Shown one piece after another: positions 34,176 to 46,454 of a stretch of DNA of 59,423 bases (its first letter is position 1; each line of letters starts with the position of its first letter). The translations under genes and the position numbers were made by a program. The DNA comes from Rhypophila decipiens (taxonomy: Eukaryota > Ascomycota > Sordariomycetes > Sordariales > Naviculisporaceae). The stretch covers positions 1 through 59,423 of the forward strand of contig MU858266.1 in NCBI GenBank assembly GCA_033297075.1, read 5' to 3'. A model generated the notes under the pieces. The model was not told the DNA's origin. It worked only from the letters and a program-made list of their open reading frames with translations, and searched no databases.

Positions 34176-35227
34176 TTATAAACCAAACACTGCCGCCATA
34201 GCAAGCAAGACCGCCCCCAGACCGTACTCTATCCTCAATGCACGGGCCCCGTTCTTACCATCACTTCCATTTCCACCAGCGCCGCTACCACCAGAACCAG
34301 CCCCTCCAGCCGCTGTATCGGACGAATTGAACCAGTTGTCCTCCGAATAACCGCCTCGGCACGTGAAGCCTTCGTACCCAGATCCCAGGTTGATGTCGTC
34401 CTCCTCAAGGGTAAAGTTCAGCTGTGGACCTAGTTGTTTGCCCAGGGCCGGGCAGTCCAGCTTGGAGGAGGCCCGGATGCGGAGATAATCGACGCTTTTG
34501 AGAGAGGGCAGGTCGATTCTGGATGCGTGAGGTGCAATGTTAGCATGTTGCGCGTATACTCTCTGAGTCTCTGATGGAGTCTGCGGGCATTTACGCACTC
34601 TTCGAAATCTCCCTCGAGTATGACGCCCCCATTGACCGTCTCCAGGGCTGGTAACGAGAGCTTGGAAAGGTTCCAGCTGTCCACAATGACCACGTCTCCT
34701 TGAATGTATTCGAGTTTACTGGAGATGTTGTCAGCACTTGTCCTAGAGTGTCAGTAGTGTAAGAGATACCCACGGAAACGAGATTTTGGTCACACTATCC
34801 ACATAACCAATCAAGAAGCCAGCCTGGGTGATATTCTTGACATCAGGCATGGAAACGCTCGTCACTCCATCGTCCACGCGATCCAAGCCCGCGAGTTTGG
34901 GAAGCAGGTATCCAGCGCTAAACCTCGGTATAGACTCGACACCGGGCAACTCAAACGGACCGGTAAAGTTTTTGGCGATGAAGAAACCACTGCCATCGAT
35001 AACCTTGCAGTTCTTGTAAAAGTCAATGTCTGCTCGGCCGGGTTCGATGGTGATCCAGAAATTGTCGCACGCTCGTTCTTCACCGCCAATTCCGCCTGTT
35101 GTTGGTTATCAGCGGAATTGTTATCAATTACCGTATCCATGAGCCCGGGGGAAATCAACTTACCAGCAACAACAGAGGTAGCCGCCGCGCAAAGCGCTGT
35201 ACATAATGAAACCTTTAACCTGACCAT
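34176..35227 (-). CDS. ECM33/SPS2-like GPI-anchored cell-wall protein
   Basis: Four exons (35227-35164, 35095-34774, 34718-34599, 34518-34176) give 282 residues; all phases fit. A signal peptide (VSLCTALCAAATSVVAG) is followed by CDNFWITIEPG and receptor-L-domain-like leucine-rich strands (FELPGVESIPRF, LPKLAGLDRVDDG, LSKLSLPALETVNGG, IDLPSLKSVDYLRI). Next come a C-terminal Cys pair (GFTCRGG), a Ser/Gly/Ala spacer and a hydrophobic tail (AVLLAMAAVFGL) fitting a GPI signal. ECM33 proteins support cell-wall integrity. This one is shorter than the usual 390-400 residues. Branch sites CTGAC and CTAAC are clear. Confidence 0.88.
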
Positions 35228-35931
35228 CGTGCAGACCTATGATGAGATTGTGTTGAGATTGAGCAAAAACATGATCACCAAATCTCAGAGGACTAGTCTA
35301 GCTTTTATCCCTTACTCTCATTTCCCGTTTATTTGCCGAATGACTCGACCAGTCCGCCGGAATCCTTCGCCCCACTGCCCATGGTACTTTTAGTTGAGGA
35401 CGGAGACCTCGAATACGACCTTTTCTCCTTCGCTTACGGATATTGGGGTCTAGATTTAAAGGGTCTTGGCAAATTCTGGACAATGCCACCCGTATCCGTT
35501 CTTAGCATGATACGGGACTTTTTTGGGTTACATAGTTATATCATATTATATGATACTTATATCTGGCGAGCTAAGCTATTCTGCCTAGCTCTGGACCCTG
35601 CCGTATAGAGACTCAAGTGTTACACAGCCAAGAACCTCGCATGAACGCTTAAATAACGAGGCCACACACAACCCTAACCCCATTAAAAATTCCGAACTGA
35701 CATGGAGAATTGAGACTGACACCAAGTATATTAGCAAAAAAGTATTGTTTTTCTCCTTCTAACTGTTTGAATGCAGGCCCTGGAATCCTGGGCCGGCATG
35801 AAATGGATAAAAGCCACGGCCCGAAGACATTACTTTGTCTTTAAGTACATACTCCGCACCAAAGATTCGCTTTCGATATATCTAACCAGCTTAAAAGCAC
35901 CTAATAACCGAAAATCAGACAATATGCCCTC
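35228..35931. other. Intergenic region
   Basis: Promoter of the ECM33-like gene and 3' flank of the kinase-like gene. AT-rich around 35520-35720. No gene seen. Confidence 0.5.
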
Positions 35932-37098
35932 TCAAAGCCCCTCTACCAGATCCAAAACCTTGTGATCATCCAACGCAGTAGCATACCTCTCCGCCATGGC
36001 AAAGACCCATTCCCTGGGCTGCATCTCATACGGACAAACAATCGGTCCCAGCCCAGCCAAGATCCCACATTTGTACTCTTCCCTCACTCCATCCATATCG
36101 TCTTGTTCCGTTCCCAGTCTCAATCTCGGCCCGCCAAACCTCTCCAAACAGTCGAGATAGTGTCCCACCACCATCCACTCATTCTCTCTTCTGCTTTCTA
36201 CATCCATCGCCCCGACCACAAAATACGCCACGTCCCGGAAGGGCGAGCCTATATGGACCATTTGCCAGTCCAGGAACCTCGTTGTTTTTTCTCCTCTCCC
36301 ATCATGTAAGAGATACGTATTACTAACGTGCGCATCCCCATGCAACAAGCTTTTATACCTCCCTTGATATCTAACTCCATCGCTCAACAACTCGAAAGAG
36401 GAAGTGAAACCCAGATATTTTCCCAAAACGCGGTGCATCCTCGTCTGATCCTTTAAAGATTCTGGAACAACGGGGCGATCTTTCCCGCAGACCACGGCTT
36501 CGTAGTTTCGCGCCATGCTCATGATTGCCATGTCGTAGTGCCGTTCTTGGCCGACCAGCCAGGATGGTGTTTCGCCGTTCCATGTTTTTGCGTGGAGCGC
36601 GGCGAGTTGTTCGACTCCTGACATGACTGCGCCGAGGGAGGTTGGGGATAGAGGGGTCCCAAAACTCATACTACAAGAGGAGGAAGAAGACAAGTCTTGT
36701 AGGACGAGGAGGCCGTTTCCGGCCCAGTAACATTTGGGAATTTCTGGCGCGCCGGCTTTGGCGAAAATGTCGGAAAGGTGGGTGTAGAATGAGACTTCGC
36801 GGTCGTAGAGGGTTTGTATCCAGGGAATGGCGGCCAGCATGTTGGGATCGAGCCCGCCTTTGATGCAGAATCTTGTGGGGAGGTCAGTGGGTCCGCCATG
36901 ATTGCCGTTGAGAGACCGGGGATGAGCATAGGTGACGGAGATGAGGACTTTGGTTGCTGTGCCAGGGAGGATTTTGATGATTTCGACAGCGGTGACTGCT
37001 TGGCCTAGAACTGAGGATAGCCAGGCGGCGTTGATTTCCTCGGGTTTTGTGGGCACTGGCACCGTGGCCGGGGGCACGAGATTCTGGGAAGCCGTCAT
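35932..37098 (-). CDS. Aminoglycoside phosphotransferase/ecdysteroid-kinase-like protein
   Basis: Intronless ORF of 388 residues from the ATG at 37098 (MTASQNLVPPATV). The frame is open to 37191 without an ATG. It belongs to the APH/EcKL/CHK kinase-like superfamily. The N-lobe has RFCIKGGLD, supplying the Lys, and YDREVSFYTHL. The catalytic loop is LLHGDAHVSNTYLL (Brenner motif HGDxHxxN) and the metal-binding Asp is in FLDWQMVHIGSPFRDVAYF. All key residues are present, so it should phosphorylate a small-molecule hydroxyl. The substrate is unknown. It is probably cytosolic; fungi have many such paralogs. Confidence 0.9.
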   Translation of the reverse strand: MTASQNLVPPATVPVPTKPEEINAAWLSSVLGQAVTAVEIIKILPGTATKVLISVTYAHPRSLNGNHGGPTDLPTRFCIKGGLDPNMLAAIPWIQTLYDREVSFYTHLSDIFAKAGAPEIPKCYWAGNGLLVLQDLSSSSSCSMSFGTPLSPTSLGAVMSGVEQLAALHAKTWNGETPSWLVGQERHYDMAIMSMARNYEAVVCGKDRPVVPESLKDQTRMHRVLGKYLGFTSSFELLSDGVRYQGRYKSLLHGDAHVSNTYLLHDGRGEKTTRFLDWQMVHIGSPFRDVAYFVVGAMDVESRRENEWMVVGHYLDCLERFGGPRLRLGTEQDDMDGVREEYKCGILAGLGPIVCPYEMQPREWVFAMAERYATALDDHKVLDLVEGL

Positions 37099-37662
37099 TC
37101 TTGTGAACTCGGAATTCGGAATGTGGTATTCATGAGGACTGTCTAGGGTCTTGTCCTGGGGAATGCTCTGAGTTTTTATAGCCTTGTACAAGTAGGACCT
37201 TCTTTGACATTTCTATCAGCGGCTGACTAAGAGAGGGAAGTCAATCTCGTAATCCGGTGCGTATACGTATTTGTACGATTCTGGGCTTGATACAGGTCCT
37301 CTTATTGGTGAATGGCCGTCTTGCATGTCTTGCCAAGCAGATGTACGAGCCCGGATTCTGACCACACCACTAGATCTGAATATTCCTGCAGCTCTCTCAG
37401 AAAGCTGGCCAGTTTAAGTAATGATTATCATTATACAGCAGCTCCTGGTGAATAGACACAAGACCCTTACACAGCTTCGGCCATGATCCGTTTTCAGTTT
37501 CGAGAGCAACTTGTCTTGGAACACTATATCATATGACATCTTGTGAAATGGAGTCTGAGTCTGCTATTACCATTGCGTATACTTAAATCGACAAAAGGAC
37601 CAAGAATAAGAATAAGAAAACCCAAAGAAAGGAAAGAGACCCTAAAGACTTTCAGCTGTAAT
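37099..37662. other. Intergenic region
   Basis: Promoter of the kinase-like gene and 3' flank of the actin-like gene. No gene seen. Confidence 0.5.
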
Positions 37663-39026
37663 TTATGGCCACATCCATCTCGAAGTAACGGGCCCATACT
37701 CGTCATACAGCTCTTTCGTAATGCAGTGCTGTCGAAAGGTGCTCAGAGACGCAAGTATCGCCCCTCCTACCCAAGCCGCATTCTTCTCGTCCGCCCGATT
37801 CGTGACCCGAATTTTGCACTCTGGATGCCAGCCCTCAGGCGGCGGCAGGATCTTGTCAAGTTCCTTGGCCAAGCGCTCTTTATACCCCGGAAACCGCGTG
37901 TTCCCACCCGAGAGGATGATCTCACTCCTCAAACCGGCCCTAATACTCTTGTCACACTTGGAGATCACCTGGGCGATGGCTTGCTGTATTGAGGGGACAT
38001 CGTTGGACCGGGTGGTGAAAATATCTTCTGTCACCTGGTATCGCTCCTCGCCCACAGAAATCATCCGTCCGTCGGGCAATTTGTAGGGCTGTTCAACCCA
38101 TGGAGTATTGGGGTCTGACTCTCGGTCAGGATCCAGTGCGACGTAGCAGAGATCTTCCTTCATGTCTCGGGCTGTTTCTGGTGTCAGGGCGGAGGTATTA
38201 TCGCCAAGAGCTGACAATTTCGACATCAAAGAGCAAGTAATATCTCGTCCGCCAATTTTGAGTCGTGTAGCTGCATGTCGCATCGGAGTATGATGCATGA
38301 AAGGAGTGATGGTTGTTGATGTGTCGTTGGAGTGGACCCTAATGACGTCCGACGATGAATCTGTAGTGGAATACATGTACAACGACAACGACTCGGCGTA
38401 GTCGTGGAATAATCGGGGGACCATGAATGTCTCAAAGGCGATCTGGGTCATCATTTCCCGGTGGTCCCCGACAGAAGGAGGAAGGAATCGGTCCGTGACC
38501 AGCAGCGAGTGTTCCTCGGGTTCAACCTTCAGTTCTTCGTAGAAGGCATGGTGCCAGATCTTTTCCATGTCGTCCCAGTTGGTGACCAATCCGTCGTCCA
38601 TGGGATTGCTAGCCATTAGCGACTTGTAATTCTTGTTCTTCTCATGTACTTCATCTCCGACATATACGTCCTTCACGTTGCGTCCGAAGCATATGACACT
38701 GGTCGACCATCAGCTATAGACCTTTGTTTGGCAAAGAGATAGTTCCATACCCCTGAAACCTAGGCCGTCCGACAACGGTCGCTGCTCAGCAGTCAGTCTT
38801 GGGATTCTAGTCAACATGACTTGGACCGGCCGTGAACAGCAGGGAAAGCACTGACGGAATACGGCACGAGGTCCGTCATCTCCAGCAAATCCCGCCCGTG
38901 TGACTTTGGAACTGCTGATCTGAGGTTAGTCTTTGGTGGTGGCGTCTTTCACTGCTCTTCACCCTGGGTTTGATGGCCATACCTGATGTCAATGACGATT
39001 GCTACTTTCTCGTCCCCGGACGCCAT
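37663..39026 (-). CDS. Highly divergent actin
   Basis: Five exons rebuilt from actin homology: 39026-38983, 38914-38856, 38781-38760, 38698-37663, with three introns of 61-74 bases and all phases correct. The product has 386 residues (actin 375). Actin landmarks: VTRAGFAGDDGPRAVF, VGRPSVICFG, KDVYVGDE, NWDDMEKIWHHAFYEEL, GGRDITCSLM, IILSGGNTRFPGYKERL and AAWVGGAILASLSTF. It differs strongly from conventional actin: the first phosphate loop DNGSG is DISSS, the second (DSGDGV in actin) is HSNDTS, and the C-terminus RKCF is replaced by TSRWMWP. ATP binding or hydrolysis is therefore doubtful. It does not fit ARP1-ARP10 insert patterns. It could be a neofunctionalised actin paralog or a decaying copy kept in frame. 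Confidence 0.85.
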
Positions 39027-39311
39027 TGTGGGTGCCGCGGAAGCGCAGAGTTTTATGCGTCTGAACGAATTTTCGTTTAGTAAAAGCAAAGTCCTCTCAA
39101 AGGGATATTAGGGTTATGTTCTGTTGGCTCTCTGGTGGGTGCCTGGAATGCATTTTATCTGCTTACGTGGCGGGTCTTGGCCCGACGAGGTGCATGAAGT
39201 CTTCATCGGACCGGGCCTAAGAGAAATAATGTTGTCCGTTTCAACACGTAAAGTACCTATGCACAGTGACTTGGCTACTCCGGCCACACTAACCCCTTCC
39301 CCGATCTGCGC

Positions 39312-41528
39312 CTAACATCCCAACTCGACCTTGCAATCAACAACGGCGGCCTGTCCGCCCTCAACAGCCTCAATGGCCTGCTTCAGCACTGCCTCCAGCT
39401 GATCCGCCTTGTCCACCCGGGCAGCAAAAACATCACCACCGGCGGCGGCCTTGGCGATGCCGGCGTAGTCGGGTGATGGGTTGAAGGCGATGTTGATCTC
39501 CTCGTTTGTTGCGTTGGCGCCAAGTCCATCAGGGTGGACAAGCAAGAGTGATCGTCGAGGGGCATTCCAGCCTGTCGTGTCGCAAAATGTCAGTGTCTGG
39601 TTCCCAAAACCCATGCGGATACGAAGACACGAAGAGGAAAGAGCTTACCCTTGTTGTTCAGCACAATCGTCAGAACCGGAATCCCATATCTCTTGGCAAT
39701 CCAGTACACACTTCCCGGAACACTAAACAAGAAAGTTCCATCCCCCACAACCTGCACGACAAACTTGCCCTTGCCGCCCTTCAACTTGGCCTCATGCTCG
39801 GTGGCCAACTTGATGCCCAGCGCACCACCACCCGACCAGCCCAGCCCTCCTCCTCCACAGTTGATCCAGCTCCCCGGGATAGTCGGCCGGATGCTATCAT
39901 GCACAAACAAGGTATTCGTAACCGCCTCGATCGCCCAGATGGTATCCTCGGGACACAGCTCCCTCAACTTCTTGCACAAGTGGCTGGTGCCAAATCTGCC
40001 ATCGTCAAACGGCTTCGAGCGCGCCTCAATAACATCCAGTCTCTCCTGGTACGATTTCTTCAAGCTCTGCCCCATACTCGACCGGTCCTCCCTTTGTCCC
40101 TCCAACAGACTCTTAACCTCTTGGTCGCCTTCCAAGACCCCCAGAACATCCTCCACCGCAGCGAGCGAATCAGCGCGATACCTCTTCTGCGCAGCGACAT
40201 AAAACAACGGCATCATATCCTTCAACGGATCCACGTCGATATGGAAAACCTTGGCATCCTCCCTTGGCTTGCACTGGGTCTGGATCCAGGGGACATCGCA
40301 GTCCAGCACGACAATGACATCCGCCTCCTCGATAACCTTTTCATTCCCAAACCTCAGTCCAAGCCAAGCAGGATGGTCAGCAGGGAAACACATTTCACTT
40401 CCTCCAGTGTCCAACACCCTCAAGCCAGGCAGTTTATCCGCCAACTCGACCAACTTGCCAGGAACCTCATGGTTTCTCCCCGCATACCCAGTAATAACCA
40501 GCGGATTCTTGGCCTCGACCAAAGCCTTGGCAATCAACTTCGCTCCCTGTTTCGGCAGTCCGCCCAGCTCAACAGGATCCCAATCCCCCTGTCGAATCTC
40601 ATACGGCACAAGGTCCATCTCCATAACCTCCCGCGCACCACAGAGATAAACCGGCCCCTGCGGTCCACTTTTCGCAAACTGCAAAGCTCGATTAACCATC
40701 TGCTTGACATTTACGCCCGTCTTGAGCTCAGCAGCATAACGACAGTACTGCGCGACAATGGCTTTCTGGTCCGGAACGTCCTGGATCCAGTGGATGTACT
40801 CCGTCCTCGAGCCGCGAAGTTCTCCCTCGCAGGTGAATGGCGATAATCCTGCAAAGATCAAGACTGGAGCTCGCCCGGTGGACGAGTTGTGCATTGCTGC
40901 GCCTAGGCCTTGGGTTCCTACGTCTACATGGACGATGACTGCTTGCGGCTTGTTGGTTAGTCGGGCGAAGCCGTCGGCCATGGACATTGCTACCATCTGT
41001 TCTTCTTGTCAGCCACCTGGCCAAGGGTATGGTCCTGTGAGGGGAAAAGAAAAAGAAACCAACCTCGTTCGGGCAGGTAATAATCCTCGGAAAGGCATCC
41101 TTCTTCTCTCGTGCGCCCTTGACCATAGCCTCGATGATGCTCGGGTGGTCAGACCCCAGATTGACAAACACATGGGTCACGCCCGCGTCCCAGAGGGCTT
41201 CGAAAAAAGCAAACGAGGTGGTGTACATTTCGGGCGACACGTCAACTTTGGACGTGGTGACACTGGTGGTGGTAGCTGGAGTAGTGGATAGAGACCGGGG
41301 TTGGGGAAAGCCCGATATGTTTGTCAAAGACAGGGCACGAAGAGAGCGGCTCTTCAGGTTCTGTCGTGGGGTGCCGGCTGTTGATAGTCCTCCCTGTGGC
41401 TCTCGGGAGGATATAAAGCGACGTCCTCGAACCGGGTGCTCTTGCCGGGATGACGCGTGGGGAAGAAGCCGGAGATAATGCGAAGTCGTTGGCGAATGCG
41501 GGGGCGGGGTCCTGAGGCGCGCCAACAT
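39312..41528 (-). CDS. ThDP-dependent enzyme (acetolactate synthase/benzoylformate decarboxylase-like), mitochondrial-type
   Basis: Three exons (41528-41064, 40996-39649, 39571-39312) give 690 residues. The first 100 residues are rich in Arg and Ser and lack acid (MLARLRTPPPHSPTTSH), as in a mitochondrial presequence. The Pyr domain follows with the activating Glu in ITCPNEMVAMSMADG. A central domain comes next, then the ThDP-binding motif VVGDGTFLF...LNNKGWNAP (GDG-x25-NN) near the C-terminus. The family includes IlvB, benzoylformate and indolepyruvate decarboxylases. The longer CGGGGLGWSGGGALG motif is typical of uncharacterised fungal members, so the substrate is not assigned. Introns have GTTGGT and GTAAGC donors. 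Confidence 0.88.
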
Positions 41529-42406
41529 TGCGGCAAGTGTGTTGACCGTCCGGGTATGGAATGGGAATGTTGATCCGTTGATTGGAATTTGGAGAAGATG
41601 CACCGACTTCGGAAGGTCAAGAAAGGGAAAGGATACGTTGACTAGTCCTGCAACTAGGATGTTGTTTTCCAGAAGCCCCTTTCTCAACGAACCAGGGGGT
41701 CGTATATGGTACAAGCTCAAAGTCAAAAACAAGAATTGTACGGTTAATGGTGGAACAAAGAATCCCAGACGGGTACCTTGACTATTTATTGTCTCCCCTT
41801 TTTCCATCTAGAAGGGCGTATGACAACAATGGGATGGAGACGGCCGGCTCAAGACCATGGCACGGGCGAGGATCCGTGACCTTGTGACACATATTCCTTG
41901 ACCCCTTTCCTCTAAACTAAGGTGCAAACGCCAATCAACGATAAACTAGAGGCCGTCTCACCTGCACTTGCAGGGTCCATTAGATAACATCATGTGCTGT
42001 TGGTTTGATAAACTTGGTTCCGGACTCGCGGGGAGACAAGTCTCCACAGCGGTGTAAGTGTAAGCCGGCCATTCACGGCGAAGCGGCGATAAGCGGCCCG
42101 ACAGGTTCGCGCCGAATCATCACAATGTGGTATGCAAAACATGGCAAGAGAGACCAGGCATTGTGTTTATATAAGTACAGGCTTCTCTCGTGACTCTTCT
42201 CCCTCAAAACTGCGACAAATGGTCCCCAAGTCTGCCAGAGAAGTGCAGTTCAGATTGTTGTAAGTGCAACGGTCCCGCTCGTTGAGCCGCTGTTTGCCGA
42301 GACTTCCGCGCTTGGGTCGGCATCGGCCCGGGGCCATGCCGTCTTTGGCCGGCGGGGTCCAGATTCCAGCGTCTTACTCGGCGGGGTATCGGGGAGCTGC
42401 TTTCTA
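41529..42406. other. Intergenic region
   Basis: Promoter of the ThDP enzyme and 3' flank of the subtilisin-type gene. No gene supported. Confidence 0.5.
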
Positions 42407-45400
42407 TCACGGACCCTCCCTCAAATCGCCAAAATGGTCAGTCAGGATATCTCTCAGCCTGTTTGCGATGCGATTGATCCTCCTCTCCTCGGGCCAGGTG
42501 GGGTCCAGCAGCCTCTGCGGCACAATGTTGTGATAGCCACCCTGGGTTGGGGCTGCCTTGTCCATCAACACCGCCATCATGCCCTCGTACCCTCTCAGCC
42601 AAGGCCGCACCTCGTTCAAAATCTTCATAGTGTCCTCCTCGTCAGGTACATCAATCATGACCGCTTCGAGGAGGAGGGCCACAATCCCCGCCGCGATCGG
42701 TGTTGCAACCGAGGTGCCCGTCATGCGCTTGGTGGCGTTCGGGTTTGTTGTCAGCTCTCCTGTGTTTGGTTCCTCGACCGTGGTTGTCCACGCAGAGGTA
42801 ACCGCCTCTCCTAGAACCGTCAGCCGCTTCTCATCCTTGGCAGAACGGGGGTTGAAGCTAGACGGGATGCCATTGGCGGTCGCCGAGTTGACTGCAATGA
42901 TTTCTAATGCCGAGGCCGGAAAGGCCATGTTGCGCAGAGTCCCCGAGTTGGAGGCCGCAGCCAAAACAATCTTGGCGTTTCCTCGTCCCATGACTTCATC
43001 CAGTGCTGCCTTGATGGCTCGATTATAACCGTTGAAGCCAAGTGAGAGAGACAGAATATCGACATCCCAGTTCCCTGCCGCGTCGCCGTCGCCTTTTGGT
43101 CCCAACGCTCGTCGAATTGCCTGTTATCAGATCTCTTGTTAGCGATTTGCTATCCTGTCTTCATCTCTTTTGGGAGTGCATCCTCACCTCTGCGACTATG
43201 TTGGCATCTGGTCCCTTTTCAAATCCAACAGCTACCCGGCCAACGTAAATATCGGCCCATGGCGCTACCCTGTTCAGTACCGCCACGCAATGCGTACCGT
43301 GACCGCATATGTCTGTGGCATCGCCGCCTTTCTCGACAAAATCCACACGCTTCTTGATTCGCTTCCGGATCTCCTTGTCCTTGAAGGCTGTGTTGCCGAG
43401 ATCGATGCCTGTGTCGAGGACGGCAATCTTGACTCTCTTGCCTGCTCGTCTGCGGAACGGATCGAGGATGATTTCGTTGATGGCGTGTACGTCATTAAAC
43501 CAGCGATCGACACTGTTCAAACGTGAGCTAAGATTAGTGGCCTGAAAAGGAGCAAACGAGAAGCATTGACATACCTTCTGTCCTGGAAGCGTTCCTCAAT
43601 GGCGTCGTAGGGACTGTCATGCTGATTTTGGGGTCGTCTCGACAACGCAGGTTTTGGGCTGGCTGACGCTCCTTTATTGATGGCCGGGTCTGATTTTCGT
43701 CGTTCAATTTGGACATCTTCACCAGTGACTGGAATTGACGAGGCCCCTCTTGCTTTTGTACCCGATGATAGTTTGCTTGTCGACAGCGATCGGCTAAGCT
43801 GACCCTTGGCACCTTGACTACTCTCTGTGGTCGAGCCGAGTTTGCCCTCTTCTTGAGGCACATTTGGCGTTAGCCGGTTTGGTTGTTCTGTTGTAACTGG
43901 AGGCTGGATTATGTTGATGGTTGGTGTCCAGATGGGGGCGACTGATGCGAACGGGTCTTTATCGGGACTCGGAGTTGTGGCAGCACCAGGCGGGTCTGTA
44001 CTGGTTGCGCCTTCCGCCTCGGGAGGGTGCACACGGTTCACACCTTGTGACTGTTGGTCAATTTCCGGCCCACCTTGAGCTTGCAGCTCCTTCTCCTTCC
44101 GCTTCTCCGCTGCCTGTGCTTGCTTCAATCTCCTATTCGCTAGTTCTTGATTCTCAAACTCCTTCATTGTCTTGATCTTGTCCTCCTCCTCCTCCCTCTG
44201 TCTCTTTGCTTCCTGCTCACGTGCTTGCTCCAATCTCCTCTTTGCTAGTTCCTGATTCTCAAACTCCCTCATTGCTCTAATCTTCTCCTCCCTCTTCTGC
44301 CTCGCCAATAATCTTTCCTCTTCAAGCCTCTTTTTCTCCCGTTCCATATTTTCCAACTTTAGTCTTGCCTGCTCCTGAATCTCGCGTTCTCTCCTCTGCT
44401 GTCCCTGCTTTTGCTGCTTCCGCCTTTCTAACTCTTTCTCCTCTCGTAGTCTCTTATTCTCCTCCTCTTGTCTTTCCAACCTCAGCCTCGCCTGCTCTTG
44501 AATTTCCAACTCTCTTCTCAGCTGGACCTGACGCTCTTGCTCTTCCTTTGCTTTCCTCTTTCTTTCCAGCCCTAGCGACTCTTCCAAGGCTTTTTGTATC
44601 CTTTGCTCCTCCTGTTCCCGTCGTTCCCTTGCTGCTCGTTCGTGGTCGATGGATTCCTGAAGAGCCTGCTGCACTGCTGGGTCCCCGGCTGGGTCCCCAG
44701 CCCGGCTGACAAAGTTGGACTGGAGGGGTTGTCCTTCCCACCAACTTGACCTCGCATCCGACTGTTGGATCCAAGCTTGACTGTGATTAATCTGATCACC
44801 TCCGTTTTGGTACTCCTTCATTCCGACCTCTTGATCCCTCAGTATCTGTTCCCACAGTCTCTGGTCGGCCAACTCTCGTTCACTTTGTTCCCTTTGCCGC
44901 CTTTCTCTTTCCTCTCGTTCTCGTTGTTGTAGCCGTTCCATTTCCTCTCTGAGTTGTCGTTCCCTTTCCTCACCATCTCTCTGTTCCCGCGTCTTGTTCT
45001 CTCTCGGCTGCGGCTGTCTGTTGCCGTCTCTCTGGTTGATGGAGTCCAATAGGCTCTGACTTGACTGCTCGAAACTGCGAACTTCCTCGATAGTGAAGGT
45101 CTTGCTTCTCAGCCTCCTCCACGGCCGCAACTCGTCGAGGTTCTTCTTCACCAGTTTGCGGGCCTCATCAAAATCTCCCAGTTCGAGATGCTCCTGGGCC
45201 AGCTCTTCTCTTGTCATGACGGTGGCCACAACATCTGGGGGAGATTGTTGCTCCCTCGCGGTCAGAATGTCCTTGTGGAGGTCTCTCGCTTTCCTCAAGT
45301 TCAGCATCTTGTCGACACCCGACATGCCATGATTGAACCAGCAGCAAGCAAGCTCAAAGCCGGTGGTGAGAGTCAGTGGATTGTTATGGCCCAGGGCGTT

Positions 45401-45823
45401 CTTCTGCGCCTCCCACACCTCTTGATACTTCCTTGCCGCGAGGCCATGTTTTCCCAGATTGGCCAGCACCGAAGCATATTGGTCCAGCGTCATGAGCGTG
45501 TCCCGGCCATCGGGGGAGACAGCATATCGACTGTCATAGGCCTCGGCAATGTGGACGAGTGCTTCGGTGTGGTTGCCTTGTTCGGCGAGGTGAGTGGCGA
45601 GGGCTTCTTGATGCCAGACGGTCATCTCGTGCATTGGGTCCACGGAGAGGTTTGTCTTGCACCATATCAGGTTCTCCCGGAGCAGAGAGATGGCGCGTGT
45701 TAGGTCTCCCCTTGCCGCGGCCGACTCGGCTTCCTGCTTTCGTTGGAGGCATTTGTCGTATCCTACAACCGTTTTTGGGATGCCTTTATGAAAATATCGG
45801 ACGCCGACTTGCCTATCCGCCAT
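42407..45823 (-). CDS. TPR - coiled coil - subtilisin (S8) protein
   Basis: Three exons (45823-43575, 43512-43188, 43120-42407) give 1095 residues. The start is the ATG at 45823 (MADRQVGVRYFHKG). Residues about 20-260 form TPR helices of the kinesin-light-chain/NLR type (RAISLLRENL, TLMTLDQYASVLANLGKHGLAARKYQEV, LGHNNPLTL, TREELAQEHLELGDFDEARKL). Residues about 290-610 are a Glu/Arg/Gln-rich coiled coil with internal repeats (MREFENQELAKRRLEQA and MKEFENQELANRRLKQA). A Pro/Ser linker follows, then a subtilisin domain from about 750 with the triad VLDTGID, GHGTHCV and MTGTSVATPIAAG. There is no signal peptide or propeptide, so it is an intracellular protease. Peptidase S8 is a known fungal NLR effector. 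No NB domain is present. Confidence 0.9.
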
Positions 45824-46454
45824 AATGATTGTGTCGATAGGAAAGGGAACCAGAAGTTTGCATGGGCGGTGGATATGGCGATGTGAGGTCGTCAGAGGCA
45901 GCCCCCGCATCACATAATCTGCCAACTGGGGTCTACCAGGGTCGGTGAGTTTTGGAGACTCTTCTGGCCCTCGTTTCGGGTCACTGTCGTGCAACTAGAG
46001 GCTTCCAGTGGCTGAGTCGAGCCGAGCCTCCTGCAGCTGAACTTCAAGGTATCCTCAGGTAGCTTCTTGAGGGGTAATATTACGGGGTACATGGGCAGTA
46101 TCCCACTCCACCTGTAGGATTGCCAAGGCCCGCTGTGTTCCCGAAGCGGCAAAGCAAGCGAATGCAGGTCACCGGCGCGGGCGATGCCGGCTGTTGTGTG
46201 ATTGGTGATGTCGTGATCCTCCCGCAGGGCGCTAAACTTCCACCGGCGATTCACCCCAGTGCCGTGGCAACGCGGGGTTGATGTTGTTTTCTGATGGCAG
46301 CTCCATTCGACTCTTCGCCTGCAGCCCGCCGTGATTTCCCTTTTGCGAGGATAGCTCGGAATCAAAATTTGTTCTCGACAATAGCATCCTCCACCTCCAG
46401 CCACATCTATAGCGAGAGTGTTATCACCCATGGCATGCCACTCAACATAGGACG
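45824..46454. other. Divergent promoter region
   Basis: Separates the minus-strand TPR-subtilisin start from the plus-strand small membrane protein, so both promoters lie here. No gene supported. Confidence 0.5.

Noticed and set aside
39506..40846. Plus-strand ORF of 446 codons
   Set aside because: It lies antisense to the ThDP enzyme, whose motifs and splice sites are clear; codon bias of the true gene keeps the opposite frame open.
45780..45823. RQVG near the start of the TPR-subtilisin protein as a partner PP/RHIM motif
   Set aside because: Only the four-residue core matches; flanking residues do not resemble the NLR motif, so it is probably chance.
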